Shown here one piece after another: positions 53,620-61,706 of a stretch of DNA of 64,000 nt (positions within the stretch are counted from its first letter, which is position 1; each line of letters begins with the position of its first letter). The DNA is taken from NCBI RefSeq assembly GCF_000814475.1, contig NZ_JSVC01000015.1:186001-250000 (forward strand), in the 5' to 3' direction. The position numbers were made by a program, and so were the translations under genes. The notes beneath the pieces were generated by a model. The model was given only the letters and a program-made list of their open reading frames with translations, was not told the origin of the DNA and searched no databases. Source of the stretch: Flavihumibacter solisilvae (lineage in GTDB: Bacteria > Bacteroidota > Bacteroidia > Chitinophagales > Chitinophagaceae).

Positions 53620-54850
53620 GCTTATCTAGTTTTACCCCGATGATCTGCTTTTCCGCCGATGTGTTTGCCAGCTCCCTTGCCTTCTCAAAATACACCCTGG
53701 CACTACTGTTGTTGATACCGGTATAAAGTTCGCCCAATAGGATGTAATAAAAATGATTTTCTTCAAGCCGGAGCTTCTCTGCTTCTTTAATTGCAAACTC
53801 TTTGCCATGCACTTTTGATAGCGCATACGTGCGGTTCATTGCAGCAATCGGGGAATATTCCAGCTGCAGCAACAGGTTATAGAATTGCAGGATATTTTCC
53901 CACTTTTCGGCTGTGTCCTTTTTTTGCGTATGCCAGTAAGCGATGCCCGCCTGCAGGTGGTATGCCGACAGGTCTGAACCACTGGCGGCCTGGTTCAGGA
54001 AATATGCACCCTTACTTACAAGGTCACTGTTCCAGAGACTCTGGTCCTGGTCGTCATACAGGATAAGTTCACCGTTTTCGGCTGTGCGTGCATCCAGCCG
54101 CGAAGCATGAAAGCACATGAGGGAAAGCAGTGCGTTTACGCGCGGTTTATTTGTCTGCTGATTTTCAATCAGCAGGTAACAAAGACGCATGGCTTCAAAA
54201 CATAATTCCCTGCGGATGGGTTGTTGGCCGCTGACAGAATAGTATCCTTCATTGAACAACAGGTAGATAGTGGTAAGTACCTGATCGAGCCTTTCTTCCA
54301 TTTCAGGTTCCTGTGGAAGCGCTATGGCGATCTCCAGTTCACGGAGTTTTTGTTTCGCCCTTTGAAGCCGTTTATTGATGGTTTCCCTGTTGGTAAGAAA
54401 TGCTGTGGCGATCTCGTCAATCCCAAAGCCGCAGAGGATCCGTAATGCCAGTCCAACCTGCGCTTCCCTTGGCAGTGAGGGATGGCATATACAGAATATC
54501 ATCTGCAGCTGGCTGTCGTTTATGTTACCGGGTGAAAGATCAATGTCTGATTCAACCATGGACGTGAACAATGATTGCGTACTTTTTATTTCCGGCGCAA
54601 TCGACTGTTCAAAAAAAGCATTCCGTTTCAATTGGTTGATGGCCTTGTTCCGTGCAACTGCGTATAGCCAGCCGGCTGGATTAACTGGTATGCCATTGAT
54701 TCCCCAGGTCTGCGTCGCTGTAAGGAAGGTTTCACTGGCAATGTCTTCGGCAAGGTCGATATGCGGTGAACCGAAATACTTCGCCAGTACCGAAACGATC
54801 TTCCGGTACTCCATGCGGAACAGGTGGGGAATAAGTTCGCCGTTCTCCAT
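53585..54850 (-). CDS. ECF42-type sigma factor with C-terminal TPR-like (DUF6596) region, copy 2
   Basis: 421 residues, same layout as the copy at 28205: region 2 near 20-90 (IDLAEDIASETFLTATQTW, NPAGWLYAVARNKAINQLKRN), region 4 near 130-185 (IDEIATAFLTNRETINKRLQRAKQKLR) and a helical extension (LTTIYLLFNEGYYS, LLSLMCFHASRLDAR, SPIAAMNRTYALSKVHG). No anti-sigma gene is nearby. It follows its YCII gene by 12 bases. The two copies are similar throughout but clearly diverged, so they are old paralogues that may share promoters. Confidence 0.93.
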   Translation of the reverse strand: MENGELIPHLFRMEYRKIVSVLAKYFGSPHIDLAEDIASETFLTATQTWGINGIPVNPAGWLYAVARNKAINQLKRNAFFEQSIAPEIKSTQSLFTSMVESDIDLSPGNINDSQLQMIFCICHPSLPREAQVGLALRILCGFGIDEIATAFLTNRETINKRLQRAKQKLRELEIAIALPQEPEMEERLDQVLTTIYLLFNEGYYSVSGQQPIRRELCFEAMRLCYLLIENQQTNKPRVNALLSLMCFHASRLDARTAENGELILYDDQDQSLWNSDLVSKGAYFLNQAASGSDLSAYHLQAGIAYWHTQKKDTAEKWENILQFYNLLLQLEYSPIAAMNRTYALSKVHGKEFAIKEAEKLRLEENHFYYILLGELYTGINNSSARVYFEKARELANTSAEKQIIGVKLDKLDQARPYNNSG

Positions 54851-54862
54851 ACGCGTTCGATC

Positions 54863-55219
54863 TTAATTCTTGTTGTGGACGGAAACCACCTTCCTTACTT
54901 CGACACTGTTGCCTGCTCCCTGGAGGATGGGACACGCACTTGCCAACGCAACGGCTTCATCGAAGTCCTTTGCCTTGATGGAAATAAACCCTGCGATGGA
55001 TTCCTTGATCTCTGCAAACGGCCCGTCGGTGATGACGTTATTGGTCTTGATCACTTTCCCTTCGGTCGATAACCCGGTGCCACCATTGAATTTATTCTGT
55101 GCGGCAATGCCACCGACCCAGTCGTGGTATTGCTTCATGTATTCCTGCAATTGTTCCGGTGAAGGCTGTGCTTCTTTGGTCAGCAGGTCCAGTCGCATTA
55201 GTAAAAGATACTCTTCCAT
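54863..55219 (-). CDS. YCII-related (DGPF) domain protein, copy 2
   Basis: 118 residues. It starts with MEEYLLLMRLDLLTKEAQPS, has MKQYHDWVGGIAAQNKF and the family mark ITDGPFAEIKESIAGFISIKA, and ends in CPILQGAGNSVEVRKV. It is the typical neighbour of ECF42 sigma genes and lies between the RibD-type reductase gene (18 bases) and the sigma gene. Biochemical role unknown. Paralogue of the protein encoded at 27858. Confidence 0.92.
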   Translation of the reverse strand: MEEYLLLMRLDLLTKEAQPSPEQLQEYMKQYHDWVGGIAAQNKFNGGTGLSTEGKVIKTNNVITDGPFAEIKESIAGFISIKAKDFDEAVALASACPILQGAGNSVEVRKVVSVHNKN

Positions 55220-55237
55220 TGTATTTCTTTTAATTTT

Positions 55238-55792
55238 TTAAATAGGTTGATACCTGAGCAGTACTACACCCGAATCAAATGCCCGGTATTCAACCAGTTG
55301 CAGGTTAAGCGGTTTACCCATGCCGTTAAAAATCGGGGTGCCCTTACCCAATGCTACCGGATCGATCATGATCTGGTATTCATCAATTAACCCCGCTTCC
55401 GCAAACTGTGTAACAATACTTCCGCTGCCAAGAATGGCCATGTCTTTGTCCTGCTCCTGCTTCATGCGTTTTATGGCGTCGGTGATGTTGACTTTTAGAA
55501 CGCGGGTGTTGTTCCAGTTGCCGGATTTAAGCGTTCGTGAAAAGACGATCTTTTCCGCCCTGTTCATCTCTTCCGCCATCGCCTTGTTGCCGGACTTTGC
55601 CTCAGCTGATTGCCAGTAACCGGACATCATTTCATAGGTAACTCTTCCATACAGAAGAATGTTTTCCTTTTTCATTTGTTCCAGCCCGTATTCCGCTTCC
55701 TGGAGGCCATGCCGATGCCAGCTGATATCGCCATCTGGCCCCTTATAATAGCCATCGAGCGAAATGAAATTGAAGACAATTATCTTGCTCAT
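55238..55792 (-). CDS. Dihydrofolate-reductase-fold (RibD C-terminal family) protein
   Basis: 184 residues, cytoplasmic. The N-terminus FNFISLDGYYKGPDGDISW, ILLYGRVTYEMMSGYW, the NADPH-loop region MAILGSGSIVTQFAEAGLIDEYQI and DPVALGKGTPIF are standard for the RibD_C/DHFR-like family. Members reduce pterin- or flavin-precursor-like substrates with NADPH, and many in this subgroup are unstudied. First gene of ECF42 cluster 2, with a TGTCCAAT element 58 bases before its ATG. Confidence 0.9.
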   Translation of the reverse strand: MSKIIVFNFISLDGYYKGPDGDISWHRHGLQEAEYGLEQMKKENILLYGRVTYEMMSGYWQSAEAKSGNKAMAEEMNRAEKIVFSRTLKSGNWNNTRVLKVNITDAIKRMKQEQDKDMAILGSGSIVTQFAEAGLIDEYQIMIDPVALGKGTPIFNGMGKPLNLQLVEYRAFDSGVVLLRYQPI

Positions 55793-55850
55793 AATGCCTG
55801 CATTTGTTTTTAGTAACTGCTTTGTATGTATAACAAATGAACAGGGCCGG

Positions 55851-55858
55851 ATTGGACA
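55851..55858 (-). promoter_or_regulatory. TGTCCAAT element before ECF42 cluster 2
   Basis: On the minus strand this octamer reads TGTCCAAT and lies 58 bases before the first gene of the cluster. It equals the element at 27294-27301 before cluster 1 in sequence, orientation and approximate distance, which suggests a common promoter element, possibly read by one or both ECF42 factors. Confidence 0.45.
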
Positions 55859-55871
55859 AACGGATCAGTTT

Positions 55872-56330
55872 TTATTTTCGTTTCTTTTCTGAAATGGATT
55901 TGACAATGGTTTGACCACTCACGGGTTGTTTCTTATCCTTTACCTTTTTGATTGAATTGGAATATGCTTCCTGCACGAGTTCCTTAATGTACGCTTCAGG
56001 AAAACTGTCCTTTCCTGTTACCAGGATATACCGGTATTGATTGCCTTTTCCGAGCAGGACCTTTTTAGGATCGCTTAACTCAGATCCGTGGTAAAATCCA
56101 AAGTGCACATTCTTACTGGTTCTTCCGACAGCAATAGAACAGAATGTATGTCCAAGGCGGTCTGTCGGCGACCAGCCGAATGCAAGGGCATTGTAATTGT
56201 CATAGATGAGCTCATTTGTTTCGGGATACTGATCCCAGACAAATGTTCTCAGCCACATGACCAGGTCTGTGATTTCCTGTCCGAATGGCTTAAGGAAACT
56301 CAACAGTTCAGTTGTTTGCTCCTTGCTCAT
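55872..56330 (-). CDS. DUF1801-domain protein
   Basis: 152 residues, cytoplasmic. Pattern of DUF1801: a helical N-terminus (LLSFLKPFGQEITDLVMWLR), NELIYDNYNALAFGW and a basic C-terminal tail (KKVKDKKQPVSGQTIVKSIS). The family has a YdhG-like fold of unknown function, often found beside small stress or resistance enzymes. It lies 32 bases after the hydrolase gene at 56363, so it is probably the last gene of the long minus-strand run starting near 63.9 kb. Confidence 0.8.
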   Translation of the reverse strand: MSKEQTTELLSFLKPFGQEITDLVMWLRTFVWDQYPETNELIYDNYNALAFGWSPTDRLGHTFCSIAVGRTSKNVHFGFYHGSELSDPKKVLLGKGNQYRYILVTGKDSFPEAYIKELVQEAYSNSIKKVKDKKQPVSGQTIVKSISEKKRK

Positions 56331-56362
56331 AACGAATCAAATTTACAAGCTCATCCGCAGTA

Positions 56363-57160
56363 TTACTGGAGTATTCCTGCAAGTGCCTGCTGGTATTGCA
56401 GATTCTCTGTAATCCCGTTATGGGTCTGCCTGTACAGGGTGATCAACGTGTCGGAATGTTTCAGGTGGGCTTTTAATTTGACGGAAGATCCATAGTAGAT
56501 CACTTCATCGTGTTCACCATGAAACAGGACCACCGGCATTTTGCAGGCGTCGAGGTACCTGTTCGTATCAAATTTATATTTCAGCAGGAAGGGCGGTAAA
56601 AAAGGGTAGGTGTGTTTGAGCATATCGGTCATGCTGTAGTAAGGAGCCTGCAGGATCAGCAGGCGTGGATTATTGGCAGCGGCGATAGCAGCAGCGGGAC
56701 CGCTTCCAATGGAATATCCCAGCACAACAATATTCTTTTCGTCGTATCGCGATTTTACCTGGTCATACATGAGTTGCAGATCGCTGATAAACTGGCTTTC
56801 ACTGGTGATCTTTCCTTCGCTTTTCCCGTAACCACGATAATCGGGAAGGAAAACATCATAGTCAAGCGAAGTGTAGGTTTCTGCAACATCTCCCCACGAA
56901 TTCAGGGAACCGGCGTTGCCATGAAGGTAAAATACCAATCCCTTCGGGTTTTTCGCTTTGAATAGGATTCCATGTAAAGAGTTGTCGTCTGCCGAGCGAA
57001 CCGTTAATTCTTCAAATGGCTGGGGGAATCCAAATACAAAGTCCTGCTTTAGTTTTTCCGGGAAAAAGATGAGGCGTTCCTGGAAAAAATAGATGACTAA
57101 GCAAATGACAACATATAACGGGATCAGAATGGTTAGTATGTTAATCAAGATGGATTTCAC
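56363..57160 (-). CDS. Membrane-anchored alpha/beta hydrolase (BEM46/YfhR-like)
   Basis: 265 residues from GTG 57160, overlapping the phzF stop by 20 bases. An N-terminal membrane helix covers about 5-26. The hydrolase domain has FYLHGNAGSLNSWGD, LPDYRGYGKSEG and the nucleophile elbow LGYSIGSGPAAA, as in the BEM46/YfhR/abhydrolase-13 group; a late FHGEHDEVIYY gives the acid residue. Substrate unknown. Confidence 0.87.
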   Translation of the reverse strand: MKSILINILTILIPLYVVICLVIYFFQERLIFFPEKLKQDFVFGFPQPFEELTVRSADDNSLHGILFKAKNPKGLVFYLHGNAGSLNSWGDVAETYTSLDYDVFLPDYRGYGKSEGKITSESQFISDLQLMYDQVKSRYDEKNIVVLGYSIGSGPAAAIAAANNPRLLILQAPYYSMTDMLKHTYPFLPPFLLKYKFDTNRYLDACKMPVVLFHGEHDEVIYYGSSVKLKAHLKHSDTLITLYRQTHNGITENLQYQQALAGILQ

Positions 57161-57932
57161 CTGTTAAATATAATTTACCCTGGCCACTTATCTCTACCCG
57201 GTCGCCCAGGTACCGGCACTGAAGGTAGCCCTTCCGTGGTGAGAGTTGGATGGCCGTAAGTTCATTTTTGCCCAGATTTTTTGCCCAGTAAGGTGTGAGC
57301 GTGGTGTGCGCCGATCCGGTTACCGGGTCTTCGTTTATGCCGGATTGTGGCGCGAAGAACCTGGAGACAAAATCAACTTCATCGCCTTTTGCGGTTACAA
57401 TCACCCCGCGGGCGTCCAGTTGCGCTATAATATCGAGATGTGGCTGGATGTTGCGGACCTGGTCTTCCTTGTCAAATACCAATACATAATCCGTTTTGCC
57501 TTTCAGTGCCAGCACAGGTTTCAGGTTAAACCCGTTCAATAAATTGTGAGACAATTCAACCCGGGTGTACACATCTGTCGGGAAATTTAAAGTCAGGAGG
57601 TTGCCTTGCCTTGTTACCTTCAGTTCACCACTGCGGGGTGAATGAAAAAGTATTTCATCACTGTTATGACCTTCCTGGTTGAAGAGGACAAATGCCGATG
57701 CCAGTGTCGCGTGTCCGCAAAGGTCTACCTCTACTGCCGGCGTGAACCACCTGATCTCGTACTGGTCACCTTTCTTTACATAGAATGCTGTTTCAGCAAG
57801 GTTGTTTTCTAGTGCTATGTTTTGCAACAGCTCATCCGCGGGCCATTGGTCAAACGGGCAAACTGCTGCGGGATTTCCTGAAAAGGTTTTGTCTGTAAAT
57901 GCATCAACCTGGTAGATCTTCTGTTTTGCCAT
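57141..57932 (-). CDS. PhzF-family isomerase
   Basis: 263 residues, a diaminopimelate-epimerase-like double fold. Visible marks are FSGNPAAVC (18-25), the catalytic Glu47 in NNLAETAF, DLCGHATLASAF and DPVTGSAHTTL. PhzF of phenazine synthesis isomerises trans-2,3-dihydro-3-hydroxyanthranilate. No other phenazine gene is near, so this is a family member with another, unknown substrate. It overlaps the downstream hydrolase gene by 20 bases. Confidence 0.9.
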   Translation of the reverse strand: MAKQKIYQVDAFTDKTFSGNPAAVCPFDQWPADELLQNIALENNLAETAFYVKKGDQYEIRWFTPAVEVDLCGHATLASAFVLFNQEGHNSDEILFHSPRSGELKVTRQGNLLTLNFPTDVYTRVELSHNLLNGFNLKPVLALKGKTDYVLVFDKEDQVRNIQPHLDIIAQLDARGVIVTAKGDEVDFVSRFFAPQSGINEDPVTGSAHTTLTPYWAKNLGKNELTAIQLSPRKGYLQCRYLGDRVEISGQGKLYLTGEIHLD

Positions 57933-57948
57933 GGTTCAAATGTACGGG

Positions 57949-58326
57949 CTAATCCGCCAGCAGCTCATACCAGATTTCCACCTCATAACCATCGGGGTCA
58001 CGGAAAAATATAAATGGCGAACCCGGTACAAACTCTCCCTTACTTATAATTATTCCGCCCGCGCTCACAATCTTCTCCTCGAAACCTTCGATATCGCCTG
58101 GCGCTTTCAACCGGAACCCGAAATGTGCAATCCCTGCCGACTCACCTGCCGGCCTGCCTGTATTCTCTTCAAACACCAAAATATCATTACAGCCGGGTGT
58201 TCTCAGCTGCAAAAACCCCTCCTGCAGGTACATCACTTCCATTCCAAAAACCTCTTGGTAGAACTGCAATGTCCTATGCACGTCATTTACCGCAACGGCC
58301 ACATGTGTCAAGCCATATGTTGTCAC
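57949..58326 (-). CDS. VOC-superfamily (glyoxalase/bleomycin-resistance-like) protein
   Basis: 125 residues from GTG 58326. The vicinal-oxygen-chelate fold begins with LTHVAVAVNDVHRTLQFYQE and EVFGMEVMYLQEGF, and ends in FIFFRDPDGYEVEIWYE. The metal ligands in usual places (His8, a middle His and the Glu in VEIWYE) appear kept. Function ranges from lactoylglutathione lyase to antibiotic binding and cannot be narrowed. Confidence 0.87.
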   Translation of the reverse strand: MTTYGLTHVAVAVNDVHRTLQFYQEVFGMEVMYLQEGFLQLRTPGCNDILVFEENTGRPAGESAGIAHFGFRLKAPGDIEGFEEKIVSAGGIIISKGEFVPGSPFIFFRDPDGYEVEIWYELLAD

Positions 58327-58359
58327 AAGTTTTACTTTGTTCGTTTTCGGGTGAATTTG

Positions 58360-58743
58360 TTACACGTCGTGCACCTGGCACGCTTCAAGTTGGTTTCCAT
58401 CCGGATCATAGAAGAAGAAATAGGTAACGAATGCATCTTTGATGATCTCACCCACTTCGATCTCCCTGCCAATTAATTCTTTCCGCAAAGCACCTGCATC
58501 CGGGGTCTTGAAAATAGGGTAGGAGGCTGTTTCCCGGTCATTGCTGATTACTTTATCCGTTTGCCATAACGTGAGGCTTGTCGGGCTCTTCGTATCCATT
58601 ACCGCCAGCCGGATCTGATCATCATGCCAGATCGCTTCAAGTCCAAGTTTCTGTTCATACCATTCTTTGGATGCTGCCACATCGCTTACCCTTACAATCA
58701 CCGTGTCGATCCCCTGCAGCAGGTGGTTGTTGCTACTACTCAT
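58360..58743 (-). CDS. VOC-superfamily protein, second copy
   Basis: 127 residues. VOC pattern: IDTVIVRVSDVAASKEWYEQ, KLGLEAIWHDDQIRLAVMD and a C-terminal TYFFFYDPDGNQLEACQ. It is related to, but clearly different from, the VOC protein encoded 33 bases downstream. The first metal ligand (usually His in the first strand) seems to be Asp/Val here, so it may not bind metal in the standard way. Substrate unknown. Confidence 0.85.
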   Translation of the reverse strand: MSSSNNHLLQGIDTVIVRVSDVAASKEWYEQKLGLEAIWHDDQIRLAVMDTKSPTSLTLWQTDKVISNDRETASYPIFKTPDAGALRKELIGREIEVGEIIKDAFVTYFFFYDPDGNQLEACQVHDV

Positions 58744-58763
58744 GTCGCCTTTTACTTTTTAAT

Positions 58764-59672
58764 TTAAGAATACAGGTCGCCTCGCAGGTACTTCAACCCT
58801 GAGTCTATAATAATCGTTACTATTTTCTTTCCTGGTCCAATAATCCTCGCGCGTTGAATTGCGGCCCATACATTCGCGCCTGATGTCGTTCCGCCAAAGA
58901 TCCCTTCCATCGTTGCCAATTTCCTGGCGGTTTCATAGGCGTCTTCATCCTTTACAGAAATTATTTCATCAGCCAGGTCGAGCCTGCAGATAGATGGGAC
59001 AAAGCTTGACCCTATGCCCTCCAGTTTGTGCGTGCCGGTAGTATCGCCTCCTGACAGGGAACGCACAAAATAGGGTTCAATTGCAATGCAGCGGATGCCA
59101 GGGATTTCTTTCTTAAATACTTCTGAATTTCCTGAAAAGCTACCGCCCGTTCCTACGCCGGTGATGAATTCATCTATTTCCGTTCCCAATACATCCATGA
59201 TCTCGCGGGCCATCGCATGATAGGCGTTCCGGTTGTCGGTATTGTTGAACTGGTCCGTCCAGAAAATGCCTGGTTGCGTACTGAGTTCCCTTGCCCGTGC
59301 GATCATCTGGTCAATAAGTTTTGCCGTAATGCCGTTCGCACCCGGGATTAGTTCCAGTGTTGCACCAAACAGTTTCATGGTCTGGAGTTTTTCCGGCGAA
59401 AAAGCGTCTGAACAAACCAGGTGTGCCTTATAACCCTTCTTTGCACATACCATCGCCAGCGAACCGCCGGTGCTGCCACCCGTGTATTCCAGCACCGTGC
59501 CACCCGGCTCCAGGTCGCCACGTCTTTCCGCTCCTTCGATCATGGACAATGCCATCCGGTCTTTCATGCTGCCGGTCGGGTTTGCGTTCTCGCACTTGAC
59601 CCAGATCTCCGCACATCCGGGCTCAGATAATCGTTCTAACTTAACTAATGGTGTATTTCCTATTGCGTTCAT
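58764..59672 (-). CDS. Cysteine-synthase-family PLP enzyme
   Basis: 302 residues, fold-type II PLP enzyme. The PLP lysine is Lys37 in NPTGSMKDRM, followed by the substrate loop TGGSTGGSLA, the phosphate loop GVGTGGSFSG and a C-terminal TTSGANVWAA. Cysteine synthases make cysteine from O-acetylserine and sulfide; the protein is a little short and uses TGGSTG rather than the TSGNTG of CysK/CysM, so another substrate pair is possible, as in SbnA- or OCBS-like enzymes. The start overlaps the GNAT gene's stop as ATGA. Confidence 0.88.
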   Translation of the reverse strand: MNAIGNTPLVKLERLSEPGCAEIWVKCENANPTGSMKDRMALSMIEGAERRGDLEPGGTVLEYTGGSTGGSLAMVCAKKGYKAHLVCSDAFSPEKLQTMKLFGATLELIPGANGITAKLIDQMIARARELSTQPGIFWTDQFNNTDNRNAYHAMAREIMDVLGTEIDEFITGVGTGGSFSGNSEVFKKEIPGIRCIAIEPYFVRSLSGGDTTGTHKLEGIGSSFVPSICRLDLADEIISVKDEDAYETARKLATMEGIFGGTTSGANVWAAIQRARIIGPGKKIVTIIIDSGLKYLRGDLYS

Positions 59673-60364
59673 AATTGTTTTGTCCCTGGTACAATAAAAT
59701 TCCAGAAGCTGATCTTTCGACGCGTGGTAAATCCAAGCTTCCTGTAAAGATTTATCGCGCCGGTATTGGTTGCTGACACATGGAGGAAGGGAAGCTTGTC
59801 TCGCTGAAGGATATTGTTAACCGTGTGCGCGACAAGTTGTTTCGCATAGCCTTTCCCGGTATGGTCTGGATGTGTTACTACTGCGCTTACTTCAACTCCT
59901 TCATTTACCTGCATCCGCTCTCCTGTTACGGCTACCAGTTTATCATCGATAAATATACCGTAATAATTTCCCAGCTGTGAAGTTTTAATCCGGAAATAAC
60001 CCGGTTGCACCAGGTTCACGAGGTCCCACAACAACTGTGCATGTTGCCGTGTTAACGGAACAATTATTTCAGCACTTTCTACATTGAGTGTTGTATTGAT
60101 GACCATCTGCTCACAAACCAGTTCATTCTTCAGTTCCAGGCTGCCGGGGATAGATGGCTTTTCGCCTACGACAAAAAAGTTGTCGCAATGTGCAGCATAT
60201 TTTTCAATTCCATCAGCAATGTTTTCGCGTTGCTCAAACCCACCAAATGGACAATAGTCCGGATGATAGAATTGAATGTTCCCGAAATCCATAGCATATT
60301 CACGGTGAGTTTCCTGCAGGGCATGCCAGACTGGGTTATCCAGCTTTTCGAGGTCACGGTTCAT
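59669..60364 (-). CDS. GNAT-family N-acetyltransferase
   Basis: 231 residues. The C-terminal half holds the acetyl-CoA site: EVSAVVTHPDHTGKGYAKQLVAH (V-x-x-x-GxGxA type) and a later LHVSATNTGAINLYRKLGF. The N-terminal 110 residues are a less-conserved extension with several aromatic residues. It is linked by 4-base overlaps both to the small membrane protein gene upstream and to the PLP enzyme gene downstream. Tight coupling suggests that it may acylate a substrate or product of the PLP enzyme. Acceptor unknown. Confidence 0.85.
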   Translation of the reverse strand: MNRDLEKLDNPVWHALQETHREYAMDFGNIQFYHPDYCPFGGFEQRENIADGIEKYAAHCDNFFVVGEKPSIPGSLELKNELVCEQMVINTTLNVESAEIIVPLTRQHAQLLWDLVNLVQPGYFRIKTSQLGNYYGIFIDDKLVAVTGERMQVNEGVEVSAVVTHPDHTGKGYAKQLVAHTVNNILQRDKLPFLHVSATNTGAINLYRKLGFTTRRKISFWNFIVPGTKQL

Positions 60365-60708
60365 TCAATTACTTTTTTTCCTTCCTCGCCAAAGATATTC
60401 TTATCCCAGCCCCTCATTTCATAATACTTCGACCGCGGCTCGGCAGTCCACCCATTAATCCCTTTTTTCGGCAGCACTATCGCATGGATGTAAATCACCG
60501 GCAGCAATGACAATCCCAGTACAGCCAGGGCAACATTCCTGCCCGCAAATACGGACAGGCCCAGGATGACCGCCATGGTTACAATGTATTTAGCCAGCTT
60601 GCGCCACCATGGACTTCTTTCCTCAAAGTGCCCTAAGAAAATATGCCCGAGAAGAAAGAAGATCGTTACCACGGAAACTTCGAACCATAATGAATTGGTG
60701 TTCCACAT
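60361..60708 (-). CDS. Small membrane protein of unknown function
   Basis: 115 residues from ATG 60708; the frame is open to 60810 but the added part has no domain sense and would overlap the small ORF upstream. Three membrane helices are likely (about 9-25, 40-55 and 58-78), followed by a polar tail (TAEPRSKYYEMRGWDKNIFG). I do not recognise a family. The start lies 19 bases after the 37-codon ORF and the stop overlaps the GNAT start as ATGA. Confidence 0.7.
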   Translation of the reverse strand: MWNTNSLWFEVSVVTIFFLLGHIFLGHFEERSPWWRKLAKYIVTMAVILGLSVFAGRNVALAVLGLSLLPVIYIHAIVLPKKGINGWTAEPRSKYYEMRGWDKNIFGEEGKKVIE

Positions 60709-60727
60709 AATAGCAGGTTTAGGTTGT

Positions 60728-60841
60728 TTACTTCGACTCCCTGATGATTTTATTGTATACCTCACGGGCATGGTTGTATGCTTTTTCAGCAGCAGCCCGT
60801 TCAACGGCACGGATATTATTCTGTTTGGAATTAATTGTCAT
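60728..60841 (-). CDS. 37-residue small ORF inside the operon
   Basis: ATG at 60841-60839, TAA at 60730-60728. The start lies within the last codons of the NTF2-like gene (11-base overlap) and the stop is 19 bases before the membrane protein gene, so it exactly fills an otherwise empty operon gap. The peptide is a probable helix with the segment IRAVERAAAEKAYNHAREVY, rich in Ala and charged residues. There is no similarity that I recognise. Position and composition support coding, but evidence is limited. Confidence 0.45.
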   Translation of the reverse strand: MTINSKQNNIRAVERAAAEKAYNHAREVYNKIIRESK

Positions 60842-61274
60842 TCCAGATATCATGGGTGGTCTTCCAGGTGCCGTCTGCTTGCTTTTTGAGGATATTGAGA
60901 TATTTGGCTGTGGAGGTTATTGGTGCACCGCCTTTCTTCGGAACAAGAGTTACTTTGGCGAATCCCCGTCCATAAGCAAGCGACCCTGATACCTCCACTT
61001 CTTCATAATGGCTTTCCAGTTGAGTACTGTATTCATCGAAGATCGACTGGTAATAAGCCTGCACCGCGGCCTTACCAGTTTGTGCCGGCTTGCCTGGTGC
61101 CATCAGTTTGGCATCGTCGGTAAAATGAAATGCAATTCCTGAGGCATTGCCTTCATTGAAAGCCTTCGCCCTTGCGCTGCTGATCTCCGTGATGATCTTC
61201 TTCTCTTCATCCGGAGAAGTTGCAGGCGCAGTATTGCATGCAAACAGTAAAACGAGTATCCAAAGTCTGTGCAT
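60831..61274 (-). CDS. NTF2-like (SnoaL/DUF4440-type) lipoprotein
   Basis: 147 residues from ATG 61274, which gives a proper lipoprotein signal (LWILVLLFACNT, Cys13); the longer frame to 61310 overlaps the DUF1579 gene. The mature domain is of the NTF2-like cone type: KAFNEGNASGIAFHFTDDAKL, GKAAVQAYYQSIF and DGTWKTTHDIWN. Such domains bind small molecules or act as dimerisation units; catalysis is uncertain. Five bases after the DUF1579 gene. Confidence 0.82.
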   Translation of the reverse strand: MHRLWILVLLFACNTAPATSPDEEKKIITEISSARAKAFNEGNASGIAFHFTDDAKLMAPGKPAQTGKAAVQAYYQSIFDEYSTQLESHYEEVEVSGSLAYGRGFAKVTLVPKKGGAPITSTAKYLNILKKQADGTWKTTHDIWNDN

Positions 61275-61279
61275 TGAAT

Positions 61280-61705
61280 TTACGATTTGGTTAGCTTTAA
61301 TTCCATCCATGGTAACCAGGTTTTGTTGTCGGCAGACTTTTCCCAGGTCGCGTGCATTTCGTGCTCATTAACAACGCTCAATGTTGCCCGCATTTTATCC
61401 CCGGTGATGTGTAACCGGCGTGTTTTGTCGAGCTGCCCATGCATCAATGTATAATTTCCCTGGTTGTCAAACGAATGCAATTTTACCGATTGGCCTGTTT
61501 TATCAAACTCACCAATAAATTCGACGGCTTCAACTTTTGTGTCACCCATTGTGACATCAACCTTGTGCACGATGAACTGGTTGTGTAAGACCCATTCGTA
61601 AGTATCCGTTCCACTGAACAGGGTAGCAGGAGTTTCGTCATCGGCTAAAACCCGGCCTTCCGTTTGCCAGGTTCCAAGCAGGAAATTTAACGAGGAGAGA
61701 TCCAT
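61280..61705 (-). CDS. DUF1579-like lipocalin-type protein
   Basis: 141 residues, no signal peptide. The pattern LNFLLGTWQTEGRVL near the N-terminus, IGEFDKTGQSVKLHSFDNQG and a C-terminal KTWLPWMELKLTK fits small beta-barrel proteins of the DUF1579/lipocalin-like group. The function is unknown. It starts one base after the cupin gene's stop. Confidence 0.72.
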   Translation of the reverse strand: MDLSSLNFLLGTWQTEGRVLADDETPATLFSGTDTYEWVLHNQFIVHKVDVTMGDTKVEAVEFIGEFDKTGQSVKLHSFDNQGNYTLMHGQLDKTRRLHITGDKMRATLSVVNEHEMHATWEKSADNKTWLPWMELKLTKS

Positions 61706-61706
61706 G

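Noticed and set aside
56338-56345. TAAATTTG on the minus strand before the DUF1801 gene
   Set aside because: It matches the -7 consensus, but would start transcription at the ATG and has no suitable -33 element; the gene is inside a tight run.
57141-57932. Phenazine biosynthesis cluster
   Set aside because: Only a PhzF-family protein is present; no other phz gene is in the window.
57937-57944. TACATTTG on the minus strand before phzF
   Set aside because: It matches the -7 consensus but lies 4 bases from the ATG, so transcription would start at or within the start codon, and no -33 box is evident.
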